DNA of 64,000 nt. Origin: Pontederia crassipes. Its lineage: Eukaryota > Streptophyta > Magnoliopsida > Commelinales > Pontederiaceae. The notes beneath the pieces were generated by a model that saw only the letters and a list, made by a program, of their open reading frames with translations, had not been told where the DNA came from and made no database searches. Shown here one piece after another: positions 46,310 to 58,387 of this stretch. A program made the translations under genes and the position numbers. The stretch spans positions 26,893,189 through 26,957,188 of the forward strand of contig CM060186.1 in NCBI GenBank assembly GCA_030549335.1, written 5' to 3'. Each line of letters starts with the position of its first letter. Position 1 is the first letter of the stretch.

Positions 46310-48788
46310 TCAGAATTTTGGCAAGGAAGAAGGAATTTCCGATCTTCCCAAAGCCTTCTTTAGCTTGGAAATATGAAACACAAGATGAATTTTAGAATTA
46401 GGAGGAAGAACTAATTCATAAACAACTGTTCCAATTCTTTTGACTATAGGAAAAGGCCCATAATATCTCTTTAATAACTTGTGAGTACTTCTTTGAGCAA
46501 GGGACCCTTGCTTGTAGGGCTGTAATTTCACATAGACCAAGTCCCCTTCTATAAACTCCAGATCAGTTTGGTGTTGATCTGCATACTCTTCATCCTTGAC
46601 TGAGATTTTGATAAATTGTCTTTCAAAACTTTTAACACTGCATCTCGATCTCGAAGCTGTGCTAGTATGATAGGAAGTATTGAAAGAATATTCTACCATG
46701 GTAGATATTTGGACCAAATAGAGGGTCTGTCCATAGCAAAACCTCTCAAGTACTGTTGCATGCACCTATTTAATACCTCTGGCCATGATATTGTGGGTGA
46801 TAAGAAGAGCTCATACAAAGCTTGGTACTGCTGAGAGAAAATAATTCCTTCCAAAAAGAACTAAGAAATATGGAATCTCTAAAATAATGATCCTTGAAAA
46901 ATCATGTAGCTTCACAACCATATCTAAAAATAATTTTGCAACCTTTGAGGCAGAGTAATGTGTAAGTAAAGGTCCTAAGTGACAGTATTTGGAAAGTCTA
47001 TCTACCACAATTAGAACTGTTGTAAAACCAATAGAAAGTGGTAAACATGTCACAAAATCCATAGAGATATCCTTCAGACCCTATCTGGAATAGGGATAGG
47101 TTGTAATAACCCTGCAGGACTAGTAGTACAATACTTGATTTGTTGACAAACCTGACATTTGCGAACAAAATCTTCCATTGATTTTCTTAGACCTTGCCAA
47201 AAGAACTTAGCTGCTATCCGTTTGAAAGTCTTAATGATTCTGCCCTCCAATAGATGTAGCATGAAACTCCTCCAATAGTATCGGGATAATAATGGAAGAA
47301 GGTAAAAGAAAAATTCTGCCTTCTTTGTATAATAAACCATCTTTAGTTGTTAACTGATGAAGAAGAGACACCATCAGAAATTTGTTGTAATAAAGATTGA
47401 AGTTGAGAACAAGAATCATACTCTTGTCGAATCTGATCAATAACATTGAAGATCGGCATAGTCAATCCCAATAATTGACTATCTATGCTGAATTGCCTAG
47501 ATAAGGCATTAGCCACTCTGTTCTCCACCCCGGCCTTGTAAACTATAGAGTAATCATAGCCAAAGATTATTGCTGCTATAAGGGTCTGAATGACTTGAGT
47601 CAAAAACTCCTTGAGATTTTTGTGATTTGTCTTAATGACAAAATGATGACCCAGCAAATAATGTCTCCACTTTTTAACTACTTCTACTATAGCAAACACT
47701 CTCTTACATACACTGAAGCATTCTGGAGGGATTTGGATAACTTTTTACTAAAATAACATATAGGCAAATTGTTCTGAAGTAACACGTCATCAATTTCAGT
47801 TCCTGAAGCATATATTTTCAGGACAAAATCTTTACTGAAATATGGTAATTGCAATATAGGAGCTGATGTTAAGGCAAATTTCATAGTCTGAAAGGTTGTT
47901 GTAGCTTTTTCTGTCCACTGAAATGAGTCTTTTTTGTAGTAGATAAAGAAGCATACCCTTTTACAAACCATTGATAATATCCAGCCAGACCCAAAAAGGC
48001 TCGCAATTGCTTAATGTTCATAGGAAGTGACAATTGTGAACATCCTCAATGTTTTGCCAATCAGGCTCAACTCCCTTAGCTGATACAATATGACCTAGAT
48101 AATCAATCTTGGGTAGGGCAAAACTGCATTTTCTATTTTTGAGATAAAAATTCTAATCTTGTGGACAATGTAATATAAGATTCAAATGTTGCAAATGACT
48201 ATCCAAATCAAAACTATATATCGATATATCATCAAAAAATATAATCACAAACTTTCTCAAATAAGGAGCAAACAATATGTTCATAATGCCCTAAAAAATA
48301 GAATGAGCATTTGTTAATTCAAAGGGCATTACTAAGAATTGATAATGACCCTCATGTGTTCGAAAAGCTGTCTTCCCTACATCATTCTCATGCATTCTGA
48401 TTTGATGGTAACTTGCCTTGAGATTCAACTTAGAAAAAATTGTTGCTCCATGAAGTTCATTCAAAAGCTCATCTATAGTAGGTATAGGAAACTTATCTTT
48501 GATAGTAATGCCATTTAATGCTTTATAATCCACACAAAAATGCCAGGTCCCATCCTTTTTCTTCACTAGCAACACTAGAGAGGAGAATGAACCGGAACTG
48601 TGTTGTATAACCCCTTGCCCCAACATTTCTTTTACCAACTTCTCTATTTCAACTTTTTGAAAATGGGGGTATATGTAGGGATTTACATTGACTGGTTGGC
48701 TATTTGGTATTAGATGGATGTGATGTTGAACTGTTCTATTTGGTGGAAGAGAAGTGGGTATCGAGAAAACCTTCTCATACTTGTCCAA
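46310..48788 (-). pseudogene. gypsy pol: RT, RNase H, integrase remnants
   Basis: RT (48788 downward): VQHHIHLIPN, SLVLLVKKKDGTWHFCVDYK, FPIPTIDELLNELHGATIFS and the FFDD catalytic box near 48220. The first catalytic motif reads SKLNLKASYHQI where the family has SKLDL..., so Asp appears replaced by Asn. RNase H: FYSKKL-type region and TNHKNLKEFLTQ (47343-47971). Integrase: zinc-binding RKCQVCQQIK (about 47150) and FVTCLPLS...VLIVVDRLSKY (about 47000). The C-terminal part (46310-46765) has GDLVYVKLQPYKQGSLAQRS, RYYGPFPIVKRIG and HLVFHISKLKKALG, as in Reina/Tekay-like chromoviruses. At least five frame breaks make it inactive. Confidence 0.82.
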
Positions 48789-49049
48789 TACAACTCTAAC
48801 TCCACTAGTAATATTGTCCTTCTCTGAACTTTCTTGTGTAACATTTAATTGAAATAGGACATAACATCTTGTAATTGAATTATTCTTCTCAACTGATGAT
48901 GTGATACTGAATCAATATTCAATTTATTTTGACCTCTCAAGCAAATATTTTGATCCTCCCATGCAAAAGATATTGTGAGAGCAGAGTAATCAACTATAAC
49001 TGGTTGTAATTTCTGCAACTATTGAAATCCTAAAACCACATCAGCCCCT

Positions 49050-50480
49050 TCAATTGGTAATAGATGAAAATCATCTTGAAAAATCATCACTAAATATGAA
49101 ATTCCACCTATGAATATAATCCTGCACAATGTAACTTGTCTCCATTCCCAATCATTACTTCAAAGTGTCTAGAAGGAGTAATAGACAGAGATAACTTGGA
49201 AATAGTGACTTCTCGTATGAAATTATGAGTAGAACCACTGTCTACTAATATCATGATTGGAATTCCTATCACAAAAACTCACATTCTTAGAGTTTGAGGT
49301 ATAAGTACTTCTGATAGGACATGTAAATTGATTTCCAATGAATTTTGTTGACATTCTTGAGCATCAAGTTCATCAATTCCTTCAGGAAGTTGGTCTTCCA
49401 AATTTGTCAGCAACAAAAATTTAGGTTTACATTTGTGCCCCTTATGAAATTTTTCATCACAATTGTAACGTAAACCTTTCTCTCGTCTGTCTATCATTTT
49501 CAATAGGAGTGAGTCTTTTAACTCGGAGTGCAATTCTGGTTCCTTGATTAGAACCTTGTATAGTATTTGCAGTAGAACTTTCTGCAGGGTATGTGTTAGG
49601 AACAATTTAAGAATTGGTTCCTGAAAACTATAAAGGTTTGCTTGAGAACTGAGGCGAAAAATATTGGGGTTTAGAGTGTGATTGTCTGGGCATAGCAATA
49701 CCATCCATTAATTTTTCTTCTTGTAGTTTGGCCAACCCAATTGCTTGCATCTGTGGTTGCAATCCAAAAATGAAGCAAGAGAGTAGAAATGATTCTGATA
49801 AGCCATTAACCCTATTAGATAAAGTCTCGAATTTGGACTGATATTCCATAACAGTATTAGTTTGGGTTAATTTTGATAAAGCCCCTTGGTAATTTTCAAA
49901 CTCTGAAGGTCCAAATCTGATTTCCAGGCTCTATCAATGTTTGTTCAAGAACTTAGTTGTTTATTTTAATATATCCACCTATACCATTGTAAGGCCACTC
50001 CATCAAATGCAAATGATTCCACTGTGATTCTAGATTCTTTAGCTATATTGTAGAAATTCAAGAATTGTTCAGCTTTTAATATCCATTCCAGTGGGTCAGA
50101 ACCAGAGAACTTTGGAAGTTCTAATTTGATATTCTTGGATAAAATTGATGAGTCAAGACCTTGGTTGGATGAACTTTGGGAATGAAATGAAATATTATGG
50201 TTTTAGTATGCTATAATATTACATTTAGATCATCATATTTCATCCCAAGAGTAGCAATGGATTCATTTACAGAAGTAAATTTGTCGTTAACAAAAGAAAA
50301 TTATTGTTCCATCAAAGCCTTCTGTTCATAGAATCCTCCATTCTGGATCACCTTGTACCATCAGTCATCTTAGAAATCTCAGGGAACACAAGATAGAAAT
50401 GAAGCACACCAACTATTTTGTAGAATTTCTCTATGAATTATTATAACAATTCAGACTCAATTAGATATCTTAAATCCAAG
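49050..50480 (-). pseudogene. gypsy gag and protease remnants
   Basis: Gag pieces include MEYQSKFETLSNRVNGLSES and CFIFGLQPQMQAIG (49628-49849). A knuckle region reads RYNCDEKFHKGHKCK (about 49440-49490), in which the first Cys of the usual CFNCDEKF...GHKC motif has become Arg. Downstream, - strand sequence near 49200-49250 fits a protease segment (ILVDSGSTHNFI-like). Multiple frameshifts. Confidence 0.65.
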
Positions 50481-50608
50481 AATCTCTCCTGATGTAATCA
50501 AAATTGTATCAAGTACAAAGCTGATCAAGAAATGCAAAAATCCTCCTCAAGAATGCCAAGACTAGTATCAGAAGTTGCAGAAAACTCAACAAAAACAAGA
50601 GCACCAAA

Positions 50609-51313
50609 TGTTATAGCTTCAGAAAGCCCAGCCCACTGCAGAGAAGCCCAACCGTGCCTAGCCCATACGAAAAGAAAATATAAAAGGATAAAAGGTGAAA
50701 CTAATCACCTCTTTTCTTCTTATTTTGGTCGTGAGTTCTTTTCTTCTAGTTAGGGTTTCTTATTTCCTCTTTGCTACTGCAATCCTCTCCTTTAACATGG
50801 ATCTGGAAGCTTCTTGACAACAGCACGATGTTTGCTTCCCTCTTTGTTATATTTTTTTGAATATGCTTCCCCGATGAGATTCCTTTATCCAGCTCACGAT
50901 CTTGCTTCTCCAGGCATTACTAATGTTGATTATTGCAGGTCCTCACCTCTTGTTGTCAAGCACAGCAAATAGAGAGAAGAAAAGAAGAGGAAAACAGATG
51001 GAGAAAGGGGTTTCGAGCACCCAGCAGCTCCAAGAAAAAAATAACAAGAAAACTTTGACAAAAATGACTCAGAGATGTCTCTTCCTAGTCTTTATTCTAT
51101 TTATATTGCCTCTCTTTCAAATTGTCATATGATGTCAATGAAATCACTAGAATTACATGTTGTTACATGTCATATGTCTACTATATTGCTGATGTCATAT
51201 GTCATATGTCATATGTAATAAAATCCTTCGAGTATGATGGTTTCTTTACATTTCTTCTAGTCATCTCTTTTCTTGCCTTGCCAGTTAATGTCACTTTTTG
51301 GTTATTTATAACA
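50609..51313 (-). repeat. 5' LTR of the gypsy element
   Basis: 705 bp with TG...CA ends. A - strand TATA-like box (AATATAAATAGA) lies at about 51096-51107. It is complete on both sides, and its outer edge abuts directly on the GC-rich element half at 51314. Confidence 0.82.
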
Positions 51314-51706
51314 GCGATGCCCCCCTTCCGTGCTCGATGTCGGCGGGCGAAAAGGGGGATGCAGAGGGGCGTCATCCCCTCTTTTCGTTTGTCGACGCGA
51401 AGCAGGACCCCTCCTCTCGCGATGGAGAGGGGGCGGCGTCCCATTTTTTTCATTTTTATTTTATAATATTATTTAATCTTGTTAATATTTCTCTAGTTTA
51501 TTGGCTATGCCACGTCGGATGAGTGTCGGCGTGGAGTAAAGAGAACATCGTCACGTCAACTATGCGATCAGAGAACGGGCGATAGGCGGTGAAAAGGACA
51601 TTCAGTGCAATGAGTCAAAAGATGGAACGCATTCGCGTTACAAATTAAAGTTGAAGGATACCGCTGAGCAAATGTCAAAGTTGGAGGGCATTTGGTGTAA
51701 TTTATC
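51314..51706. mobile_element. right half of a second GC-rich foldback element
   Basis: It ends with 'aaagttgaaggataccgctgagcaaatgtcaaagttggagggcatttggtgtaattta', in shorter terms the same right terminus as 39848-40081 (gctgagcaaa, ttggagggcat, gtgtaattta). It opens with gcgatgcccccc and a GC-rich core. The left half is missing; the gypsy LTR joins at 51313. Confidence 0.65.
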
Positions 51707-54002
51707 ATTGCATTTCACTTTCATTGTTCTATACATATTAAGAATTTCTTTATAACTTCTTGATCCTTACTTGTTACTTAACATCTTTCCTACTTTATTT
51801 TAAATTTTTCTCATTGTTACCTTATAACCCTTTGGACCTTCTTTCATTTTTCTTTCTTTCTTTTTATTATGTGATACTTGTAGCATCATCTTCATCTTTC
51901 ATCTTTATCACATAACCTTATTTTTCCTTTCATTCCATGTCATTAATCATATCTGAGGAACATACGCATCATAAAAGTGAGAATTTATTCCTAATCATCT
52001 TTAGGAATACACACAGTTTATGATGATGGACATGATTACCTAGAAAATACATACACAAATGTAGAATTTTACTTCTCGAGCTTAGATCCCCTTGAAATAC
52101 ATATATAAGTGTAAGACTTTATTTTTCATCTTTTTCATCATCATCTTAACTTTCTTTTTTTTTTGTTATAAAATACATTAAAGTTAAACTTCTCTTTCAT
52201 TCTTACTTTATCTTATAATATATTTTATCTTAACAGTAGTTGAAAGAATCATATCAACATCTTCACATTGACTAGCTAGGTCATATTTTTGCGAACACAC
52301 ACATCATAATAGTGAAAGACTTTATAACAAAGGGTATACACCATAATAGCGAGAGACTTTATTTCAAGAATTATGCACACTTTCTGATGAAGGATTTTGT
52401 TTCCTAAAAAATATATACATAAATGCAGGACTTTACTTTGCAGGATTTTGCAGGTTTAAGTTCTCTTGAAGTATATACATAGGTCAAGACTTTGCTTTCC
52501 ACCATTGATGGGTACTCTTCAACTTTAGGTTAGGTGCATTATACTTTGCAATATATCAATCATTCTTCATTTTTTTAGCCTAATTACAACTGAATATACA
52601 TTTGTGTCATATACAATCAACACACATTCATACATAACACATTCATACAACTGAATATACATTTATCACAATCATGCCGAGCCTTGTCAAGACCATGCTC
52701 AAAATTGTCATGATCATAACCAGATTTGTTATGGTCGTGCTTAGTACTGTCACGATCGTGCCAAAACTTATCACGATAGCTTGTTAGCCCTTTCATAGAC
52801 GTTTTCAGCCATGACCAAAAAATTAGCTTCGTCGCTCTTCCTCACAGACGTGACAGGTGTCACGGGCATGATTAGGAGTGTTCACGGGTCAGGTAGGACC
52901 CGATCCATGAACAAACTCGAATTGGTCGGGTCACAACCCTTAGGGGCAAAAAATTTGATGCAACCCGATCGGGTCGAGTCGGGTGGTCGGACACACAACC
53001 ACCCTTTTTTTTAATTTTTTTCTCACTTTATTTAATGCAAAAAATATTATTTAATATTAATTTTAAGAAAGAAAATAATTTTTCTGAGTATTGGAATATT
53101 ATTCCATAATTAAAATTATTTATTTTTATTTTTAAAAATTTTTAAATCAAATATTAGAACTATAGCTAATTAAAAATTTTAAAAAATAAATAAAAAAATA
53201 AACAAAAGTTCGGATCGTCGGATCAGGTCGGGTTAACTTGGGTTGGGAAATCCTAACCCGTACCCGACCCGAATCCCATCGGGTTGAGTCGGGTCATCGA
53301 GTTCACGGGTCGACCCGACCTGGTGAACACCCTTAGGCATGATCGAGCCCTTCCATCGGATTAATCTCGTTCACTCGATCACGCCGTTCCTGGGGATGGA
53401 ATGGTCATGCTGACATCTTGAAATTTTGATTTCTAACTAGAAAATATCAATTTTTGAGGTGAAATCAAGGGGAAAGAATATAGATCACTTAGAACACTTC
53501 TAGAGTATAAATCATAGGCATAAAAATATGCTAGCAACATCATATTTATCATGAAAATATATCTTTTAGGGTTTTCACCAAAATCATATGAAATTATAGA
53601 TCTAGGTCATGAAACATAATAAAATAATAAATCATCATATGAAACATCTAGATCTAATTAATGTGTTCATGCAACCCACAATCACAATTTATTATTTGAA
53701 CAAGGTGCCCTCAAACTCTCAATCCATTACATGCAAATCATTGAGAGAGGAAAGATGGGTTGAATCCCTTTTACATACCTAGGGCTTTGATATCTTTCTT
53801 CTCCCTTTATCCATGTCCTCTTTTTCTTTGTCCTCTTCTTCTTTCTATTTTTTCTCCTTTATGATTGCAATCGTCATGTTGGAGAAATAAGAAAAGAGAG
53901 GAGAGAGGATATGAGGATTTTTTTATAGCATTTAAACTAGGATTTCTTATGTTTCCTCCAAATGACTTAAGTACCCTTATTTAAAAATTAGGATTGTTAC
54001 AC
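51707..54002. repeat. unclassified LTR-like interspersed repeat
   Basis: No coding domain. Diverged internal repeats occur: 'tacacataatagYgagagacttta'-type words (51950-52500) and gtca(c/t)gatcgtgcc-type words (52670-52790, 53335-53410). The right edge, on the - strand, reads TGTAACAATCCTAATTTTTA, like a gypsy LTR start. The left edge was not found. A hAT MITE is inserted at 52873. Confidence 0.35.
52873..53335. mobile_element. hAT-type MITE with 8-bp target duplication
   Basis: Ends TAGGAGTGTTCACGGGTC and, on the other strand, TAAGGGTGTTCACCAGGTC form terminal inverted repeats. GGCATGAT flanks both sides (52865-52872 and 53336-53343). An 8-bp duplication and TAGGGGTGTTCA-like ends are typical of plant hAT MITEs. 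Subterminal regions are packed with GGGTCGGGT/ACCCGACCC words; the centre is AT-rich and non-coding. Confidence 0.85.
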
Positions 54003-54273
54003 CAACCCTTTCTCACACTCAATCTGACTTGAGTTCAATATGCACTACCTCGAGTTTCGAACAAATTGCCAGGACTTCGTTTGCGACTAAGCCTCGATGT
54101 TCAGCAATGCCCTGATGACTTAGCGAAAGCGCCGACACGTACGCCAATTCGAGTTTAGTGCAAAAGTAGTTTTTTGACAAACGCCGAATCCACACCGTAG
54201 AGAATCTAACCTTGGTTTACCTAATAGATTAGAAGAAAAGAAAATAAGAGCAATCCAGATATAATAATGTCCA
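54003..54273. other. short intergenic spacer left of the LINE
   Basis: No ORF, repeat or element boundary recognised. Confidence 0.4.
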
Positions 54274-54286
54274 CTTAGCCTGAGTT

Positions 54287-57200
54287 ATTTTTGAGAGAGC
54301 AAAAGATGATTACCATTTGTAATCATCCATTTTATTAAAGGTTGTTATATTACAAAAATGTACAAACAAACTTAGTCCTTTATCCACTCACCCACTATAT
54401 TCTCAGTCATTGCTATAGTATTCTCAACATATAACCTCTCACCCCTAAAAACATGACCATTGCGATGGATTCAAATAGCCCATAAGAAAGCACAAGGAGT
54501 CACCTGATGCCTCCTTGTGTTGTACACTTGGACTCCATTTTGACTCCCACATCTTGTTCAGAAGGAGCTCCAAAACTGGGTTAATGTTTAAAGGGTAGAC
54601 CTTAAGTATCCAAATCTTTGCCGCATCTCTTTTGTCATCGCGCATTGAAAGAAAATGTGATCAATGTCCTCATCCGCTGCACCACAAATACACATGTTAT
54701 ATTCGCCTTAGGAATCCATCTTTGCCTATAGCATCATGTTGGATGTCAGCCACGCAAAAATTCATATTCGTTGAGGAAACCGTAGCCTCCAAATCCTGGT
54801 GCAATCTGTCCGCAAGTCGGTATCGTCTAGTTGAATGTCGTTAGTGAGAAGTGTGTATACTTTAGTGATAGAAAATTGACCAAATGACCAAATTCACAAG
54901 TTCTTTCGAGATCTATTAGATGATATGCCATCCAACTACCCCATGAGAGTGAGGAATTCCTCCACCTTCTGGTCCGAAAGAATAGCATTGAATTGTGGAG
55001 TCCACACACCATTAGATAGCAGATTTTTTGACCAACAGTTGGCAACCCTAGTGTTTTTATCCTAGTCAATAGCATATAGTCTTGGATACAACCTAGAGAG
55101 TTGAGCACGGGTTGCTCAGAATCTTTCCAAAATTTGAAATCATTATCAGATCCCTAATGAAGCTTCGAATAATGGGTGTAATTTTGACATCACTCACACA
55201 ACACTCCTCCAAAACGTAGAAGAACTATGTTGAGCTAACCCTCTTTCCTCCAAATTTAGTGTGTGACCATATGACCCGGGTCGCCCATTTTGCAGGTAGT
55301 GCTTAATTCATTTCTTTTATTGATCTAATCCCCAATTCACCCTCAAAATATGGTCAACATACATCAGACCATGCTACCAAGTGAAGGCCTCTATCATTGA
55401 TGCTTGATTCAATGCATCGGTACATCTATGTGTTGAATCACCCCACAAGGCATTCTAAAAATTGACATAAAGTATACTGAAATATATTACAAGACTGATT
55501 TTATTAAGACCAATCATTCACCTCTTGAAAGGAGCCTCAAGCTCCAACCTTGTAATCGATTTTCCAAATGTTCCACTACAAGATTCCAGCCTCGAGCAAG
55601 GAATTGACCATCTGTTGGGAGACCCAAATATGTAAGAGGGAGTTGCCAACTTGTATTGAAACTCTACTCACCATCTCCTCGTCCATGCCAAATGGAACAA
55701 AAGATGATTTTGACGTGTTACTGCGTAGATCATAAAAGTCACCAAAGATATCAATGATCATGGAGATCCTCCTTGCTGCTTCGTCAGATCCCTTTATAAA
55801 AGATATAGTGTCATCAGCATATTGTAGTAGAGGAACAAAAGTATCTTGGCCCCTATTTGAAGAAAAATCCGAAATAATTCCTACTTCACAGACTGAGAAA
55901 GTACATCTAGCAAGAGCATCCACAGCAAAAACAAATTACATGTGTGCCAAAGGACATCCCTGTCTGACACCATGTTGGGGTTGGACCCATCCACCTATTG
56001 GCCCGCCATTAATTAAAATCGAGAAAGAAACAATGCATACACACTGCTTCATCCAAGAAATCCATAGTAGAGGCAAACCATGATGTTGAAGAGAGCTCCA
56101 TAAGAATGCTCAATCCAAAGAATCATAATTCTTGGAGAAGTCAACCTTCCAAAGCCATACCATTTTAAAAAACAAGCGATTTCGAAAGCCATTGTGACCA
56201 GATATAAAAGTTGATTGTATGGGGTGAACAAGAGAGCTCGGAACTTCCCAAAGTTGGTTCGCCAACATTCTTGCCAACACCAGATAGATGGCATTAGATA
56301 ATGGTTTGAAATTCTCCACTCATTCAGTAGTACTTTTCTATGGGATAAGGAAAATAAAAAATTTGTTCAACCTCTCAAAACCTTGATTGGAATTGGCAAA
56401 CTCCTGAATTGTGGCCATCACATCTTGACCAACCACCTGCCAAAATTCACAAAAGAAAAATACAAGAAATCCATCCGTTCTCGAGGCACCCTCAAATTTA
56501 AGATCTTTCAATGCATGAAAGGACCTCCATTTCAAATAAAGGTCTCTCTAGGTTTGTTGCTTGGTCAGTTGTGGCTGAGGGACTCCTATCCTTGCCCATA
56601 ACTATTCTCCTCAGACCGACGATGGGTAAATGATCAAAAATACTTAGCCACAGCTCACCAACATTCATTATGCCTAAATATTCCTCATTGCTCCCTCTAA
56701 GTTGATAAATGAAGTTTGTTCTCCTACATCCACTCACAAACAGTTGGAAAAATCTAGTATTAGAGTCCCCATCTCGTAACCATATTTGACAAGATCTCTG
56801 GTGCCAATGAACCTTTGTTTTTTTATCCTCAATTGCTACAACCTCTTGAAATTTCCTTCTGTCTCTTAACTCCTCTTTAGCTAGGTCATGTTCATCCTCT
56901 AGGCGATCTAATCGAGTTACGCCATTCAAAGCCTCAGTCCTTCATGCCTCCCGTTCAACTTTGATTTGTTTTTTATTCTCGTAGTCAGGATCTAAGTTTG
57001 TTTAACTTATCATTCCATGGAACTGAGCTACCTCGAAACTTGCCTCCACCGTGCTGACACTTTTTCCTTGAATCCCTCTTCCAAAAGCCATGCCTTTTCA
57101 AATTTAAAATATGATCCAAAGTCCTCAATAGTTGTATCCTACCATATGAGTGGAGTATGATCTAAAAAGCTCTCTAAAGCCTTAACACATGCCAATGGGA

Positions 57201-58374
57201 AAGACTACAAGAGTTCAAGGGATCCAAGAAACCTATCCAATTTGGATTTGGCACTTGAACTTTGATTCATGACTGAGCTCCTCCATGTATATCTGTAGTT
57301 CGAAACTTGATAATCTATCAAGCCATGCTCATTTATAAAGTCCCAAAAACCTTTAGTCCCATTGTCCCTTTCTTTTCTCTATCATTCAGCTCCAATGTGA
57401 CATTAAAATAACCTCCAATCAGCCAAGGGATATCTATGAAATCAAAATGCATTTGTCTCAGCTCCGCCACATTTCTTGTCTTCGCATCTCAATTCGAGGG
57501 CCATACACACATGAGACAAGAAGTCTGACGCCATCTATTTTACGTGAGAAAACAACTAACAGTGAGAATGAATCTTTAATCTTTTCAAAGACATCCTCTC
57601 TCCTACCAATTAAACAACCTCAAGAACGACCAACTGCATCTAAGGCCAAGAAGTTTTTCAAGACAGAGCCACCTACTTGTTGTTAGAGTTGTTGGTCACA
57701 CGCTGGTAATTTAGTCTCTTGTATAGGAACCAAATATGCACCTCATGAGATAAGATATCGACCAAATGATTCCCTCTTGGCCTTATAACCCAATCCTCAC
57801 ACATTTCTAGCACTTTCATTTGGATGTTGTTGTAGCACCTGATGCCCGAGCTCTTGTGAGAACACCCAACAGTCTCTGATTTGCATTTTCCCCATCTTAT
57901 CTGTCCAATTTGCTGAAGGCGATTCAAATTGTGTCTCAATGACCAAATTAGGAGCTGATGCAGGCACATCAACTGTGAAAGTCATCGTAGCTTGAATGCT
58001 GTTGCTTTCAGATGAGCCCACCATGGGCCCATCTGGCATTGTGACCGTAGTCATAAGGGGGAGTCCACACAGGCCCAACTCTTCTACTTTGGTTGCACTT
58101 ATGTTTGTATGCTAGTGCGAATCTGAGGTATTGATCCCATTTGATTCGTCAATTGTCATTGCAATTAATATTCTTTTATATTTCCTTCCGTTTCATTTCC
58201 TTATGTGTTGGCACTCCACTGACGAAAATTTAGCTACAAGAGAGCAACCTTTTCTTTCCTTTTGTGGTTGGCCTTCCTGTCAGGAAGGGCCATTTTCCCT
58301 CTAACTATTTTAGGCTTCCTTTATTTTCTTTTATTCTCGGACTTGTCCGGTTCTAGATCAAATTGATTAAATTC
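54287..58374 (-). mobile_element. L1-type LINE, 5'-truncated, with 13-bp target duplication
   Basis: CTTAGCCTGAGTT flanks the element at 54274-54286 and 58375-58387. On the - strand the 3' end carries AATAAA (54331-54336), then TTTGCTCTCTC and a short A tail (54288-54292). The body holds endonuclease, linker and reverse transcriptase remnants in L1 order. At about 4.1 kb it lacks most of ORF1. All frames are broken. Confidence 0.88.
54445..57450 (-). pseudogene. LINE ORF2: endonuclease, reverse transcriptase, zf-RVT remnants
   Basis: Endonuclease end: 'WLIGGYFNVTLE', 'DFINEHGLIDYQ' and 'SKLDRFL' around 57230-57450. Linker: SCQIWLRDGDSNTRFFQLFV and RRTNFIYQL (about 56690-56810). RT: FKPLSNAIYLVLARMLANQL, STFISGHNGFRNRL and VDFSKNYDSLD (56110-56320), then the catalytic box LLQYADDTISFIKGSDEA and KSSFVPFGM (55576-55923). 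The C-terminal zf-RVT-like part follows near 54450-55100. Frameshifts and stops occur throughout. The motifs fit plant L1-clade LINEs. Confidence 0.82.
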
Positions 58375-58387
58375 CTTAGCCTGAGTT

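Larger units (their letters stand above)
45499..51313 (-). mobile_element. Ty3/gypsy chromovirus-type retrotransposon, decayed
   Basis: The right LTR (50609-51313) is the 5' LTR of a - strand element; the left LTR (45499-46111) lacks about the first 115 bases of its + strand side. LTR ends are TGTTATA...TATAACA. On the - strand a purine tract (gaggggagaaa) precedes the 3' LTR, and TTTGGTGCTCTTG follows the 5' LTR where a primer-binding site is expected. Gag, protease, RT, RNase H and integrase remnants follow in gypsy order, all with stops and frameshifts. Confidence 0.85.
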
